A stretch of DNA of 64,000 bases from Alphaproteobacteria bacterium UBA1303 (GCA_002307315.1 DBTZ01000054.1:62001-126000); one strand, 5' to 3'. Positions 40,886 through 51,269 are shown, numbered from the stretch's first letter. Notes: generated by a model not told the origin, from the letters alone. Program-made: numbers and translations.

Positions 40886-43800
40886 TTACTTAAGAACCGT
40901 ATCCGCCGCGGTCAAGCGCATCGCGATCCGCCTTGTTTGTGCGTCCAGAAAATCGTCCGGCAAGGTCATCAGCGAGGGCGTTTCCGTCCAAACCAGGGCG
41001 CAGGCGATTCGCCTGTTCGGGAAAATTTTCAACGCCGCCAGGCGGTAAAGCGCCATCTGAGCGGCGTAATAGACCGGAATATCTGTATGGTTATCCGGCG
41101 GGCGGCGGTTGGTCTTGAAATCGACGATAAGCACCTCGTCCCGATTCATCGCCAGCCGGTCGATCCGTCCGTGCAGCCGCGCGCCCGGCGCCAGTTCCGG
41201 CAGATCGGCAGCCAGTGCCACTTCGGCGCGGGATTCCGGCGAAAAGGCCGGCGAAAATTGCGCATCGTTCAGCACTGTGAAGACCTTTCCGATCAGGTCT
41301 TCGCGTTGTTCGTCCGTAACCCCGCGCGCGTGCAAATATTTTTCGGCGGCGGCGCGGCGAAGATCCGGGGCGATGTCGGGCAGGCGGGCGAGCAGCGCAT
41401 GAGCCAGAAGACCGCGCCGGATACCGCCGGTTTGGGATGCAAACGGCGAAAGCGGCGACGGCTCCTCGATCCCGGCCGCTTCCGACGGGCGGATCAAGCG
41501 CGGGCGAAGAACCTCCCGCGCCGGCGGGTGGGTCGCCCAGGCGGGAACGGCAACCGGTTTTGCCTGCGGCGTTGCGCGTTTGTCCTTCGCTTCGCTTTCG
41601 TCGCCGAAGACCAGTGCGCCACTTTCGGTTGGTTCGCCAAGCTGGACGGCGGCGCGTTCAGCCAGTTCGTGCCACGATCCGATGCGTCGTCCGTGCAGGT
41701 TTTCGAACCCGCAGACGTAAAGCCGTTGGCGGGCGCGGGTCAGCGCCACATACAAAAGCCGGCGATGCTCCTTCAGCGCCTCGGCATCGAGGGCCGCCTT
41801 GGCGGCGGAAACCTGCGGCGGGGCGTCGCGTTCGGCCAGCGGGAACAGCGGAATGTCGTCCGTATACAAAAGGTTTCCCCGTCCGGCGCGGCCGTCGGGC
41901 AATTGGGTGGTGTCGGGCAGAATGACGATGTCGGCTTCCAGCCCCTTGGCGCCATGCACCGTCATCACCCGCACTTCGCCGCGGCCGCGGTCCATGTCGC
42001 GTTTGACCACGGCGCCGCTGCCGCCGATCCAGTGCAGGAAACCTTCGAGCGACGGGGTTTCGACGGATTCGTAGGTCAGCGCCAACGACAGGAATTCCTC
42101 GATGGCATCCTTGGTTTCCGCGCCCAGGCGGCGCAGCATGACCGATCTGCGGCGGTTCACGGCGGCGGCGAAGAATTCGAACGGCTGCGCGCCGCCCGCT
42201 GCGCGCCGGTCGTTCAAAAATGCGAAGGCGGCGGCGAAGGCGGGCGTTTCGGCGCGGCGGCGTTTCAACTCGTTCCAAAGCCGGCCGGATCGACCGTGCG
42301 CCAGCGCGAACAACTCGTCTTCGCTCAAACCGCACAACGGCGAACGCAGCAGCGCCGCCAGATTGAGCTCGTCGTCCGGCGTCAGCGCAAAACGGCCGAG
42401 CGCGATCAGATCCATCGCCGCCGGCGTTTCGGCCAGCTTCAAACGGTCGGCGCCGGCCACCGGCACGCCGCGTTCCTTCAGGCGCCGGATGATCTCGCCG
42501 CCGAACGGTTCGCGCCGCGGCAGCAGGATCATAATATCGCCGGGATCGATCGGCTGCTCGTGCCCCGGCAGCTTGGTGCCGTCGTCGAGCCAGCCGGCAA
42601 TGGTATCGGCGATGCGTTTCGCCAAGGCGACAAGGGGGCCGTCTTCGTGCAAGGCATCGACCGGGCGCAGCTCCCACGGATCGGGCGCATCGCGTTTTTC
42701 CGGCTTCAGCGCCGGCCAAAACTCGACCCGGCCCTTAAGATCGAAGCGCAAAGGTTCGTGGCGGACGGCACCGCCGCCGAAGGTCAAGCCGTCGCGCGCC
42801 TCGGGCGCCTCGAACACCTTGTCGACGAAGGACAGAATTTCCGGGGCCGAGCGGCGCGATACCGGCAGATCGACCGCGGTGAATTCGCATTCGGCCTCGC
42901 GGGCGCGCAAGGCGAAGAAATCGCGCCGTTCGGCGAACTGTTTGGGGTCGGCGCCCTGGAAGCTGAAGATCGACTGCTTCTCGTCGCCCACTGCGAACAG
43001 CGTGCGTTCCGATCGCGCGCCCAGTCCGGCGAAGAATTCCTCGGTCAGGCTTTGCACGATGTCCCATTGGCGGGCGCTGGTGTCCTGCGCCTCGTCGATC
43101 AGAATGTGGTCGATGCCGTTGTCGAGCTTGTACATCACCCAGGCCGAACCGCGCTTCAACAGCGCGTCGGTCTTGACGATCAGATCGTCGTAGTCGAGCG
43201 CGTTCAGCGCCCGCTTGCGCGAGGCATAGATGTCGCGCACCGCCTCGATCAGCGTCAGCGCCGCCTCGCACATCAGCGCGGCATGCAGGGCTTTTTTGCG
43301 TTCTTCGAAGCCTTGCAGCGCCTCGGCGGTTTTACGCAAGGCCGCATCGAGATCGGGGCGCGCCTTGACCAGCTTGTCGATGGCGAACTTGGCGCGCACC
43401 GCGCCGTCTTTGGTCAAAAGAACGCCGCGTAGCGCCGCCCCGTCCGCCGCTGCCACCGCCGTCTTCAGTGCCGCGGCGGTCTTGCGGTTGGCCTCGCTGC
43501 CGCCGTCCAGCCATGCCGCCGCCTCGCGTAAAATTCCGCCGTCGCGGTTCGGAAGGGCGGCGCATTCGGCCGCGATCCCGGCGAACGTGTCATCCTCGCG
43601 CGCTCCGTGGGCGAGGCGGATGGGTTTCGACCAGGTCTCGCCCGGATCGCCCAGCTTCGCGAACGCCGCATCGAGTTTGCCGCGGTCGAGGGTCAGCGCG
43701 CTATCGATCAGCGCGGCGATGCCTTCGTCGCCCATATGTTCGGCAAGATAGGCGATGGCGGCGGCGCGCGGGGCATCGCCGGACCCGGCGCGTTCGAACA

Positions 43801-44275
43801 TGCGCGCACGTGCATCGGCCAACAAATCGCGGGCGCTGCGTTCGTCGAGCACGCGGAACCCCGCCGGCACCCCGGCCTCCAGCGGAAAGCGCATTAGCAC
43901 GTGCTGGCAGAAGGCGTGGATGGTCTGAATCTTCAATCCGCCCGGCGTTTCCAATGCCGCCGCAAACAGCCGCCGCGCCCGACGCAAGGATTCGGCATCG
44001 CGCGCATTCCCGCCGATGGTTTCAATCTCGCGGCGCAAGGCATCGTCGTCGAGCATCGCCCATTTGCCGAGTTGGGCGAACAGCCGGCCCGCCATCTCGG
44101 CCGCCGCGGCTTTGGTATAGGTCAGACAGAGAATCTTTTCCGGTGGCGCCCCGGCCAACAGCAGCCGCGTCACCCGCGCCGCCAGGGTATAGGTTTTTCC
44201 CGCGCCGGCATTGGCGGCGACCCAGGCCGAACGCGTGGGGTCGGCGGCGATCAGGGTGGGGTTGGGCCGGCTCAT
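40886..44275 (-). CDS. addA: Double-strand break repair helicase-nuclease AddA
   Basis: 1,129 residues from the ATG at 44275, overlapping the addB stop by 4 nt. UvrD-family helicase motifs are visible: Walker A AANAGAGKTYTLAARV, ILCLTYTKAAAAEMAGRL, DHILIDEAQDTS (Walker B), RVMTVHGAKGLEADIVIL and LLYVALTRARQRLYV. A C-terminal RecB-like nuclease domain has EVLIVDFKTNRR. AddAB resects double-strand ends to start RecA-dependent repair, replacing RecBCD in alphaproteobacteria. Confidence 0.95.
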   Translation of the reverse strand: MSRPNPTLIAADPTRSAWVAANAGAGKTYTLAARVTRLLLAGAPPEKILCLTYTKAAAAEMAGRLFAQLGKWAMLDDDALRREIETIGGNARDAESLRRARRLFAAALETPGGLKIQTIHAFCQHVLMRFPLEAGVPAGFRVLDERSARDLLADARARMFERAGSGDAPRAAAIAYLAEHMGDEGIAALIDSALTLDRGKLDAAFAKLGDPGETWSKPIRLAHGAREDDTFAGIAAECAALPNRDGGILREAAAWLDGGSEANRKTAAALKTAVAAADGAALRGVLLTKDGAVRAKFAIDKLVKARPDLDAALRKTAEALQGFEERKKALHAALMCEAALTLIEAVRDIYASRKRALNALDYDDLIVKTDALLKRGSAWVMYKLDNGIDHILIDEAQDTSARQWDIVQSLTEEFFAGLGARSERTLFAVGDEKQSIFSFQGADPKQFAERRDFFALRAREAECEFTAVDLPVSRRSAPEILSFVDKVFEAPEARDGLTFGGGAVRHEPLRFDLKGRVEFWPALKPEKRDAPDPWELRPVDALHEDGPLVALAKRIADTIAGWLDDGTKLPGHEQPIDPGDIMILLPRREPFGGEIIRRLKERGVPVAGADRLKLAETPAAMDLIALGRFALTPDDELNLAALLRSPLCGLSEDELFALAHGRSGRLWNELKRRRAETPAFAAAFAFLNDRRAAGGAQPFEFFAAAVNRRRSVMLRRLGAETKDAIEEFLSLALTYESVETPSLEGFLHWIGGSGAVVKRDMDRGRGEVRVMTVHGAKGLEADIVILPDTTQLPDGRAGRGNLLYTDDIPLFPLAERDAPPQVSAAKAALDAEALKEHRRLLYVALTRARQRLYVCGFENLHGRRIGSWHELAERAAVQLGEPTESGALVFGDESEAKDKRATPQAKPVAVPAWATHPPAREVLRPRLIRPSEAAGIEEPSPLSPFASQTGGIRRGLLAHALLARLPDIAPDLRRAAAEKYLHARGVTDEQREDLIGKVFTVLNDAQFSPAFSPESRAEVALAADLPELAPGARLHGRIDRLAMNRDEVLIVDFKTNRRPPDNHTDIPVYYAAQMALYRLAALKIFPNRRIACALVWTETPSLMTLPDDFLDAQTRRIAMRLTAADTVLK

Positions 44276-47187
44276 TCGTCCTCCTGCCAGCCGCTCGCCG
44301 ACCATTCGCGCACCCGCGCCAGATGATCGTAATCGCCGTCCGCTTTGGCGAATTTCGGCGCCACCCGCGACGGATAGGGCGTTTCTTCACGGTCGAACTG
44401 CGCGATGCGGCGGATCAACCGCTCCGTCACCTCTTTGGCCAGGATCTTCGCCTCGCCCGGCACCGGCATGATCTCGCCGGGCACGCGCCCGCCGGTGATG
44501 CGGGCATAGATGAGTTCGCTCGGCTCCAGCGCTTCCAGGTTTTCGAATCCGCCGGCGGCCAGCATCGCCCCTTCCAATGCCAATTGCGGGGCGAGAAATT
44601 TCACCAGCCACTCTTTGCGCGGCAGCGAGCCGGTCTTGTAGTCGAGGATGGCGCCGCCGCCGCTTTTCAAACGGTCGATGCGGTCGGCCCTTCCGGTCAG
44701 GGTGAAATCGCCCGCCGGTCCCTTGAAGATCGTCTTGCCGGCGATTTCCACCAGACTGTCGGCGATATTTTCCCGGCGCTTGCCTTCCTCGCCGACGAAC
44801 CAGAAGGCGGCGCGGGCAAAGCGCGGCCGCCACAGCGCCAGCACCGCTTTGGGCGTACCGGAGGCGGCGAACAGTTCCTCGGCGATGGCGATCAATTTGA
44901 TCGCGGCATCGGCGGGCAATTGGTGCGGAAAGGTTTTGACGAAACGCTCCAGCGCCGCGTGCAGAATACTGCCGCGCTCCAGCGGGCCGATCTCGGCATC
45001 CAAGGCATCGAGCGGGCGCAACCCCAGCACATGCTTGGCGTAAATCGCATAGGGATCGCGCAGCCAGGTTTCGATTTCGGTGACCGACAATCGCCGCGGC
45101 CGCGCCTTGACCGGCGGGCGCGGCGCCGGCGGCTTGATCGGGTTCGGCGTTCCGGCGGCATCGATCTCAGCGGCGATGGCTTGATAATCGGTTTGCGGCC
45201 GCAGCCGGTGGTAAAGGTTCAGTCCCTTCGACAACTGCTCCAGCCGCTGCAGCCAGCGCGAGGCGGTGGCGGGCGATCCGGCGGATTTGAGCGACCGGGT
45301 CAGCACCACGGCCGGGGATGCGGCGAATCCGGCGAAGTCGTGCGCCGAAAGGCCGATGGCGCGCTCGGGCTGCTCTAAGCCGAGCTCCCGGCGCATCGGC
45401 CGCGAGAACCACGGATCGCCCGCTGCCGCCGCCGGCCAGACGCCTTCGTTGAGGCCGCCGAGCACCGTCAGATCGAAGGATTGCAGCCGCGCCTCCAACG
45501 GGCCGAGAATGGCCAGCCGGGGATGGCTGCGATAGGCCGGACGTACCGCCACCTTCATCGCCAGATCGGAAAACAGCGGGGCATAGGATCGCGTATCGAT
45601 ATCGGGCACATCCGCCGCATCGGACATGTTCCGGATCAAAAGGTTTGCCGCCGCGCCGTCGTCGCCTTTCCACAGCGTCTCGCCGGCCAGGGCTTCGGCC
45701 GCTGCGGCATGGGCTTTTATCAGCTCGGCAAGCGGTGCCTCCGGCTTAGCCATCGCCGCGGCAAAGGGGGCGAGCACCGCGGCGACCTCGGCGAACCAGG
45801 CCGAAAGCTCGCTGTCTTCTTCGATGTGCCTATCGATGCCGGTCAGTCCGGCATCGGGGCGCGGCCCGCGCAAATGAAGATCGAGCTTGCGCGCCATGCG
45901 GCGGAAGCGGTCGGCATCGTCCATCGTCGCCAGAGGATGCTTCAGCAGCGCCAGCAGCGGCACCGGCGCGAAATCGGCATCGGCCGCCGCCGCCAAAAGA
46001 CACAGGAACGATCCGGCTCCGGCATGCGCCAGCGGCCGGCCGGCGGAATCGTCGATGACGATGTCCCAGCGTGTCAGCGCCGCCGCGGTGCGCCGCGCCA
46101 GATTGCGGTCGCGGGTTATCAGCGCCGCCGTCCGCCCCGGCGTTTCCAGCGCCTCGCGCAAAATCAATGCGACGACGTTCGCCTCTTCGGCCGGATCTGC
46201 CGCTTCGATCAGCGCAAGTCCGTCGAAGCCCGCCGCCAACTCTTCGGCGCCGTGTTCGGCCAGCGTGCGCCAGGCATCGGTGGTGGGGGCGGGGCGCAAG
46301 GTCTCGCGCCAAAGAACATGGCGCGGAGAGGACGGCGTTTCCCCAATCCAGTCGAGAACGTCCTCGCGGCCGACCTCCATCCGCTGCAAAAGCTGCTTCA
46401 GCCCGTATTGCGGATGACCGGGATCGAGCCGGTTCCAACTCTCCTCATCCAAGTTGCGGTCGAGGCCGGGCAGCACCACCGCGCCATGCGGCAGGCGGGC
46501 GATGGTTTTCATCAAATCGGCGACGGCGGGCATGCTGCCGGTCGAACCGGCGGCGATGACGAAGCCCGAAGGCGGCGAGGCGGCAAGGCGCGCGGTCAAC
46601 CCGGCAATGGCCGCCTTGCGCCGCGCTTCGGGATTGCCGCATTTCTCCGCCGCCAGAATGCCGGGCCACAGCTCGTTCGCCTGGACGAGAAAATCCTTCA
46701 CCTCGGCCCAATGGGCGGCCAGCGATTCCGGCGCCAGATCCGCGAGTTTGGCGATGTCGGCGTTCTGGCGTTCGCATTCGTCGAAGAGGGCGGCGAGGCT
46801 CTCGGCCAATGCGGCGGCGGCGGCAAAGCGCATCGGATCGCCGCGGTTCAAGGCCCAGCGCCGCACCAGCGTCGCCAGCAGAAACAGCCGCCGATGCGGC
46901 GCCATCGCCGGCAGTGCGGCAAGCTCGTCGGATACAGCATCGAACGCCGCTTCGTCCTCGTCGACATCGCCGAGCGGTTTGAAATCGGGCAGCAGCGCCG
47001 CTCCGCCGGCCGCTTTCGAGAAACTTTCGGCAAAGGTTGCGGCGGCGCGCCGGGTCGGCAGGTAGATCGTCGCCTCGGCGAAGCGTACGGGATCGCCGAC
47101 CCGCGTCAAAAGCCCGTGCGCCAGCGCGGCGGCGAAATCCTCCCCCGGCGCGATGGTGAAGACGTGTGCGTCAGACGGCGGGGGCAA
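44272..47187 (-). CDS. addB: Double-strand break repair protein AddB
   Basis: 971 residues of the alphaproteobacterial AddB type. The N-terminal inactive helicase region begins MPPPSDAHVFTIAPGEDFAA and includes IYLPTRRAAATFAESF. The C-terminal nuclease has the LSVTEIETWLRDPYAIYAKH motif and GGGAILDYKTGSLP (DYK). Its start overlaps the murU end by 17 nt. It partners AddA. Confidence 0.94.
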   Translation of the reverse strand: MPPPSDAHVFTIAPGEDFAAALAHGLLTRVGDPVRFAEATIYLPTRRAAATFAESFSKAAGGAALLPDFKPLGDVDEDEAAFDAVSDELAALPAMAPHRRLFLLATLVRRWALNRGDPMRFAAAAALAESLAALFDECERQNADIAKLADLAPESLAAHWAEVKDFLVQANELWPGILAAEKCGNPEARRKAAIAGLTARLAASPPSGFVIAAGSTGSMPAVADLMKTIARLPHGAVVLPGLDRNLDEESWNRLDPGHPQYGLKQLLQRMEVGREDVLDWIGETPSSPRHVLWRETLRPAPTTDAWRTLAEHGAEELAAGFDGLALIEAADPAEEANVVALILREALETPGRTAALITRDRNLARRTAAALTRWDIVIDDSAGRPLAHAGAGSFLCLLAAAADADFAPVPLLALLKHPLATMDDADRFRRMARKLDLHLRGPRPDAGLTGIDRHIEEDSELSAWFAEVAAVLAPFAAAMAKPEAPLAELIKAHAAAAEALAGETLWKGDDGAAANLLIRNMSDAADVPDIDTRSYAPLFSDLAMKVAVRPAYRSHPRLAILGPLEARLQSFDLTVLGGLNEGVWPAAAAGDPWFSRPMRRELGLEQPERAIGLSAHDFAGFAASPAVVLTRSLKSAGSPATASRWLQRLEQLSKGLNLYHRLRPQTDYQAIAAEIDAAGTPNPIKPPAPRPPVKARPRRLSVTEIETWLRDPYAIYAKHVLGLRPLDALDAEIGPLERGSILHAALERFVKTFPHQLPADAAIKLIAIAEELFAASGTPKAVLALWRPRFARAAFWFVGEEGKRRENIADSLVEIAGKTIFKGPAGDFTLTGRADRIDRLKSGGGAILDYKTGSLPRKEWLVKFLAPQLALEGAMLAAGGFENLEALEPSELIYARITGGRVPGEIMPVPGEAKILAKEVTERLIRRIAQFDREETPYPSRVAPKFAKADGDYDHLARVREWSASGWQEDE

Positions 47188-47896
47188 GGCTTTTCAATTG
47201 CTTTTCGGCTTCGACCAGTGCGGAGGGGGTTCCGACGTGGAACCAGGTGCCTTCCAGCCGCATGCCGTAAAGCCGTCCCGCTTCGATGGCGTGGTCCCAC
47301 AGCGGGTTGACCGAGAAGGTGCCTTTGGGCGCATCGTCGAACAGCCGCGGATGGATGATCTGCACGCCGGGATAGGCGAAGGGCGAAACCCGGCCGGGCG
47401 GGACGCGGCTTAGGTGGCCGTTGGTGTCCATGAAGAAATCGCCCTTGCCTTCGTAGCCGATCGAACCGATCAGCGGCGCCAGCAGCAGAAGCCCGTCCAT
47501 CTCGTCGGAATTCCAGCGTTCGATCATGCGCGGCAATGCTTGGCCGTAGCCTTCGACCCAGATGGTGTCGGAGTTGTGGACGAAGAACGGCTCGCCGTCG
47601 AAACAGTGCAGTGCCTTGACGATGCCGCCGCCGGTGCCGAGCAGGCCCTCGGTCTCGTCGGAAAAGACCACATCGATATCGGTGCGCTTCGCCAGATGTT
47701 CGCGCAGCATTTCGGCCTTGTAGTGCAGGTTGACGACGAATTCCGTCACCCCGGCCGCCTTCAGCCGGTCGATGGCATGATCGATCAGCGCCTTGCCAGC
47801 GACCTCGACCAGCGGTTTGGGTCTGGTTTCGGTCAGCGGACGCATCCGGGTGCCAAGGCCCGCCGCCATGATCATAGCGCGGGTAGGTACGCTCAT
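47171..47896 (-). CDS. murU: N-acetylmuramate alpha-1-phosphate uridylyltransferase
   Basis: 241 residues. The nucleotidyltransferase signature is MIMAAGLGTRMRPLTETRPK, and VVFSDETEGLLGTGGGIVKA and FVHNSDTIWVEG carry the metal-binding Asp. Next to amgK this is MurU of the cell-wall recycling bypass, making UDP-MurNAc from MurNAc-1-phosphate. It overlaps amgK by 4 nt. A general NDP-sugar pyrophosphorylase is the alternative. Confidence 0.88.
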   Translation of the reverse strand: MSVPTRAMIMAAGLGTRMRPLTETRPKPLVEVAGKALIDHAIDRLKAAGVTEFVVNLHYKAEMLREHLAKRTDIDVVFSDETEGLLGTGGGIVKALHCFDGEPFFVHNSDTIWVEGYGQALPRMIERWNSDEMDGLLLLAPLIGSIGYEGKGDFFMDTNGHLSRVPPGRVSPFAYPGVQIIHPRLFDDAPKGTFSVNPLWDHAIEAGRLYGMRLEGTWFHVGTPSALVEAEKQLKSLAPAV

Positions 47897-49005
47897 TTCG
47901 TTTCTCCTTCACGTGATGCGAAGCGCACCTCGTGCGGAACGCATCGCTCGTACCACGATTTGAGCGCCAAAAGCGCCGGATGTTCAAGATCGCGGGTCAA
48001 ATACCCCCATACCCGGGGCAACAGCTTTAAATAGCGGGTTTTTCCGTCACGTTGGTGAAGGCGGGCGAAAATTCCCACGATTTTTGCGTTGCGCTGGGCG
48101 GCAAACACCGCCATTTCACTCCGAAAGCGGTCGGGATCGGCGGGATTGCCCAAGGCTTTCCGCGCGGCCAGATAGCGGGCGGCGGTCGCCTCGGCCAAGT
48201 CGGGTGCCACGTCCCGGCGGGCATCCTCGGTCAGCGAGATCAGATCGTAGGCCGGGCTGCCGGCCACCGCGTCCTGAAAGTCGATCATTCCCACGCAAGC
48301 GGGGCCTTTTCGTTCGGGCAGCCACATCAGGTTCTGGGCGTGATAGTCGCGGTGGACGAACACGCCGGGCGTTTGCAGATAGGGCGCCAGCGCCTGCTGC
48401 CACAAGGCGCGATGCTCGGCGATTTCGCTTTCGGCGGCGGGACGGCCCAAGCCCACCGGGAAAAACCATTCGGTCAGCAGATCGATTTCGGCGATCAGGG
48501 CCGCTTCGTCGTAAGCGTATAGCGGCAGGCCGGGGGCGATTTTATCCGGGGCGGGAACCGAGAGCCGCGCCAGCGCCTCGGCGGCGGCGCGGTAAAGCCG
48601 GCAGGCATCGCCGCCGTGCGCGATAACGTCCGCATACAGCGTGTCGCCGAGATCCTCGATCAGCACCAGCCCGTGCGCCGCATCGGCGGCATAGATCTCC
48701 GGCGCGCTCAAGCCTTGCGCGCGCAAGTATGCGGCGGCGGCGACGAAGCGGGCGCAATCGGCCCCGGCCAGCCGCGCCACCGCGTTGTAGCCGAGGCTTT
48801 TGCGCGTCTCTATCGTGGCGCCGGGCGGGGCGATCGGCGTTTCGGCGGTCTGCGGCTGGTCTAGCAGCATCGCCTTGCACCCTTTAAGCGTCAGGCGGGT
48901 ATAGCGGCGGGTCGAGGCGTCGCCCGGCAAGGGGGCGCGCGCGGCGGTTTGCCAGCCGGCGGTTTTTAAGAATTCTTCGATATGCGATGGGCGGTCTTGG
49001 GTCAT
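47893..49005 (-). CDS. amgK: Anomeric MurNAc/GlcNAc kinase (aminoglycoside phosphotransferase fold)
   Basis: 370 residues from the ATG at 49005 (MTQDRPSHIEEFLKTAGWQT); a start at 49035 is possible. The phosphotransferase fold shows GDASTRRYTRL, the catalytic HRDYHAQNLMWL (Brenner motif) and VGMIDFQDAVAGSPAYDL. With murU it phosphorylates recycled MurNAc so that peptidoglycan precursor is made without de novo synthesis, a route associated with fosfomycin tolerance. First gene of the operon; tsaE, often upstream in relatives, is not here. Confidence 0.87.
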   Translation of the reverse strand: MTQDRPSHIEEFLKTAGWQTAARAPLPGDASTRRYTRLTLKGCKAMLLDQPQTAETPIAPPGATIETRKSLGYNAVARLAGADCARFVAAAAYLRAQGLSAPEIYAADAAHGLVLIEDLGDTLYADVIAHGGDACRLYRAAAEALARLSVPAPDKIAPGLPLYAYDEAALIAEIDLLTEWFFPVGLGRPAAESEIAEHRALWQQALAPYLQTPGVFVHRDYHAQNLMWLPERKGPACVGMIDFQDAVAGSPAYDLISLTEDARRDVAPDLAEATAARYLAARKALGNPADPDRFRSEMAVFAAQRNAKIVGIFARLHQRDGKTRYLKLLPRVWGYLTRDLEHPALLALKSWYERCVPHEVRFASREGETK

Positions 49006-49079
49006 TTGTCGGTTAAGCGGTTGATTTGACGGCACGAGCCGATCATCTTACGCCTCTGTTGCTGCGAATGGAAAATGTC

Positions 49080-50291
49080 ATGGCGGAAAAAATCGTTGTT
49101 ATCGGGGCCGGCCAAGCCGGGCTGCAAGCGGTGCTCACCTTGCGGGCGGAAGGGTTTGCCGGAACCGTCACCCTGATCGGCGACGAGCCGTATCCGCCCT
49201 ATCAGCGGCCGCCGTTGTCCAAAGCGTATCTGTTGGGAAAAATGGCGCGCGAGCGGCTGTTCCTCAAGCCCGACGCCTTCTATGCCGCAGGTGCCTGCGA
49301 TCCGATCCTGGGCGCGACGGTTACCGCCATCGACCGCGCAGCCAAGACGGTGCGGCTGTCCGACGGGCGGGGTGTTCCCTACGACAAGCTGCTGATCGCC
49401 ACCGGTACGCGGGCGCGCACGCTTGCCTGTTCCGGCGCCGAGCTTTCCGGCATTCATACTTTGCGCAGCATCGCCGATGTCGATGTCCTGAAGCCGCTGA
49501 TGCAGGCGGGCACGCGGGCGGTCATCGTCGGCGGCGGCTATATCGGTTTGGAAGTGGCGGCGGTGGCGGTCACTCACGGGCTGAACGTGACGCTGATCGA
49601 GGCGCTCGACCGCATCATGGCGCGTGCGGCCTCGAAGACGGTGTCGGATTTCTTCGAAGCCGAACACCGCAAGGCCGGCGTGGACGTGATGCTTGCCGCC
49701 GGCGTCGAGGCGTTCGAAGGCGACGGGCGCCTGCAGGCGGTGCGGGCGGGCGGACGAACCATCCCGGCCGATTTCGCCCTGGTCGGCATCGGGGCCGTGC
49801 CCAACATCGAGATCGCCCGCGCTGCCGGATTGAAATGCGAAAACGGCATCGTGGTGGACGAATTCGGCATTACCTCCGATCCTGCCGTTTATGCGGCCGG
49901 CGATTGTACCTGGCATCGGGGCGGCGACGGGGAATGGCGGCGGCTGGAGAGCGTGCAGAACGCCATCGATCAGGCCAAGCACGCCGCGCTTGCCATGCTC
50001 GGCAAGCCGACGCCGTACCGGGAGGTGCCGTGGTTCTGGTCGGATCAGTACGATCTCAAGCTGCAGATCGCCGGCATCGCCCGGCCCGACGATAAGGCGG
50101 TGGTACGCGGCGATCCGGCATCCCGCAAATTCGCGGTGTTCTACCTGCGCGACGGGGTGCTGACGGCGGCGGAAACCGTGAACATGCCGGGCGATCATCT
50201 GATGGCGCGCAAGCTGATCGCGGCCGGTGCGCATATTCCGGCGGAAAGTCTTGCCGATGCCGCGGTGCCGCTTAAGACCTTTATCGTATAA
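49080..50291 (+). CDS. FAD-dependent ferredoxin/rubredoxin reductase-type oxidoreductase
   Basis: 403 residues from the ATG at 49080 (MAEKIVVIGAGQAGLQAVLT). The FAD-binding GxGxxG is followed by YPPYQRPPLSKAYLLG, the NAD-binding RAVIVGGGYIGLEVAAVAV and the second FAD motif DPAVYAAGDC. It resembles putidaredoxin/rhodocoxin reductases with their typical C-terminal domain (VPWFWSDQYDLKLQIAG). It is the probable electron donor to a ferredoxin, but no P450 or ferredoxin gene is visible nearby. It is divergent from amgK and nearly touches the next, convergent gene. Confidence 0.88.
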   Translation: MAEKIVVIGAGQAGLQAVLTLRAEGFAGTVTLIGDEPYPPYQRPPLSKAYLLGKMARERLFLKPDAFYAAGACDPILGATVTAIDRAAKTVRLSDGRGVPYDKLLIATGTRARTLACSGAELSGIHTLRSIADVDVLKPLMQAGTRAVIVGGGYIGLEVAAVAVTHGLNVTLIEALDRIMARAASKTVSDFFEAEHRKAGVDVMLAAGVEAFEGDGRLQAVRAGGRTIPADFALVGIGAVPNIEIARAAGLKCENGIVVDEFGITSDPAVYAAGDCTWHRGGDGEWRRLESVQNAIDQAKHAALAMLGKPTPYREVPWFWSDQYDLKLQIAGIARPDDKAVVRGDPASRKFAVFYLRDGVLTAAETVNMPGDHLMARKLIAAGAHIPAESLADAAVPLKTFIV

Positions 50292-50297
50292 CGGATA

Positions 50298-51269
50298 TTA
50301 CCGTTCGTACCCCGCCTTGGCATAAATCGCATCGATGCATGCCATGTTGGCGACGGCATCGGCGCCGCCGGTCAAGGGCGCGGCGCCCCGCAGCAGCACG
50401 TCGCCGACATGGGCAAGCTGCGCCTCGTAGGTCGAGGGGCCGTCGGTCGGCTCGATGCGGGGGCGGCCGTTTGCCGTCACAATGAAATCGCAACCGTTCT
50501 GCGGCGCGAGAAAATTGGAGATCGTCAGCGATCCGGTCTCGCCGACAACGATCAGCATTGCCTTGAACGGCCCGGGGTGCATCGACGCATGCAGGCTGGC
50601 GCGCAGTCCGCCGGGGAAGACAAGGTCCGCCGCGGTGGTCTCGTCCACGCCGCCGGCGACATCGCAATGCGCCGCCACGACGGCCGGTTCGCAGCCGGCG
50701 ATGCTGCGCAAGGCGTGGACGCAATAGCAACCCAAGTCCATCAGTGCGCCGCCGCCCAGTGCCGGCAGCCAGCGCAGTTCGGTCGGAGTATTGTGGATGC
50801 CGACATCGAATATCGCCTCGGCGGTTTTCAGTGCGCCAATCTCGCCGCCGCGCACGATGTCGATCATCCGGCGCATCACCCGGTGGGTGCGGTTGTGAAA
50901 GGCTTCGATCAGCGGTTTGCCGCAGCGTTCCGCCGCCGCGACCATAACGCGGGCTTCTTCGGCATTCATCGCGAACGGCTTTTCGCACAGCACCGCCTTG
51001 CCGGCCTCCAGCGCCTTGATCGTCCATTCGGCATGGGCGGAGGGCGGCAGGGCGTTGTAGACGAGGTCGATGTCCGCTCGTCCGATCAGGCCGGCGTAAT
51101 CGGCCGCCATATGTGGAATGCCGTGCGCGGAGGCGAAAGATTGCGCGCGTGCCGGATCGCGCGCCGCCACCGCAACGACCGTAAATTCGGGATTGTTACG
51201 CGCCGGCAATATGACGGCCTTGGGCGCGATCTTTGCCGCGCCGAGGATGCCGATGCGAATGGGGTCCAT
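50298..51269 (-). CDS. Gfo/Idh/MocA-family sugar/dehydrogenase-like oxidoreductase
   Basis: 323 residues from the ATG at 51269, with GGAAGG upstream. The Rossmann start is IRIGILGAAKIAPKAVILPA, followed by LVYNALPPSAHAEWTIKALE and KAVLCEKPFAMNAEEA with the family Lys-Pro, and the C-terminal sheet domain LMDLGCYCVHALRSIAGCEP. It is an NAD(P)-dependent oxidoreductase of sugars or cyclitols. Substrate unknown. Confidence 0.85.
   Translation of the reverse strand: MDPIRIGILGAAKIAPKAVILPARNNPEFTVVAVAARDPARAQSFASAHGIPHMAADYAGLIGRADIDLVYNALPPSAHAEWTIKALEAGKAVLCEKPFAMNAEEARVMVAAAERCGKPLIEAFHNRTHRVMRRMIDIVRGGEIGALKTAEAIFDVGIHNTPTELRWLPALGGGALMDLGCYCVHALRSIAGCEPAVVAAHCDVAGGVDETTAADLVFPGGLRASLHASMHPGPFKAMLIVVGETGSLTISNFLAPQNGCDFIVTANGRPRIEPTDGPSTYEAQLAHVGDVLLRGAAPLTGGADAVANMACIDAIYAKAGYER

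Noticed and set aside
40493..43432. 979-codon plus-strand frame opposite addA
   Set aside because: Arg/Gly/Gln-rich shadow; addA on the minus strand has all helicase motifs.
45481..47310. 609-codon plus-strand frame opposite addB
   Set aside because: Shadow of addB and murU; no domain-like sequence.
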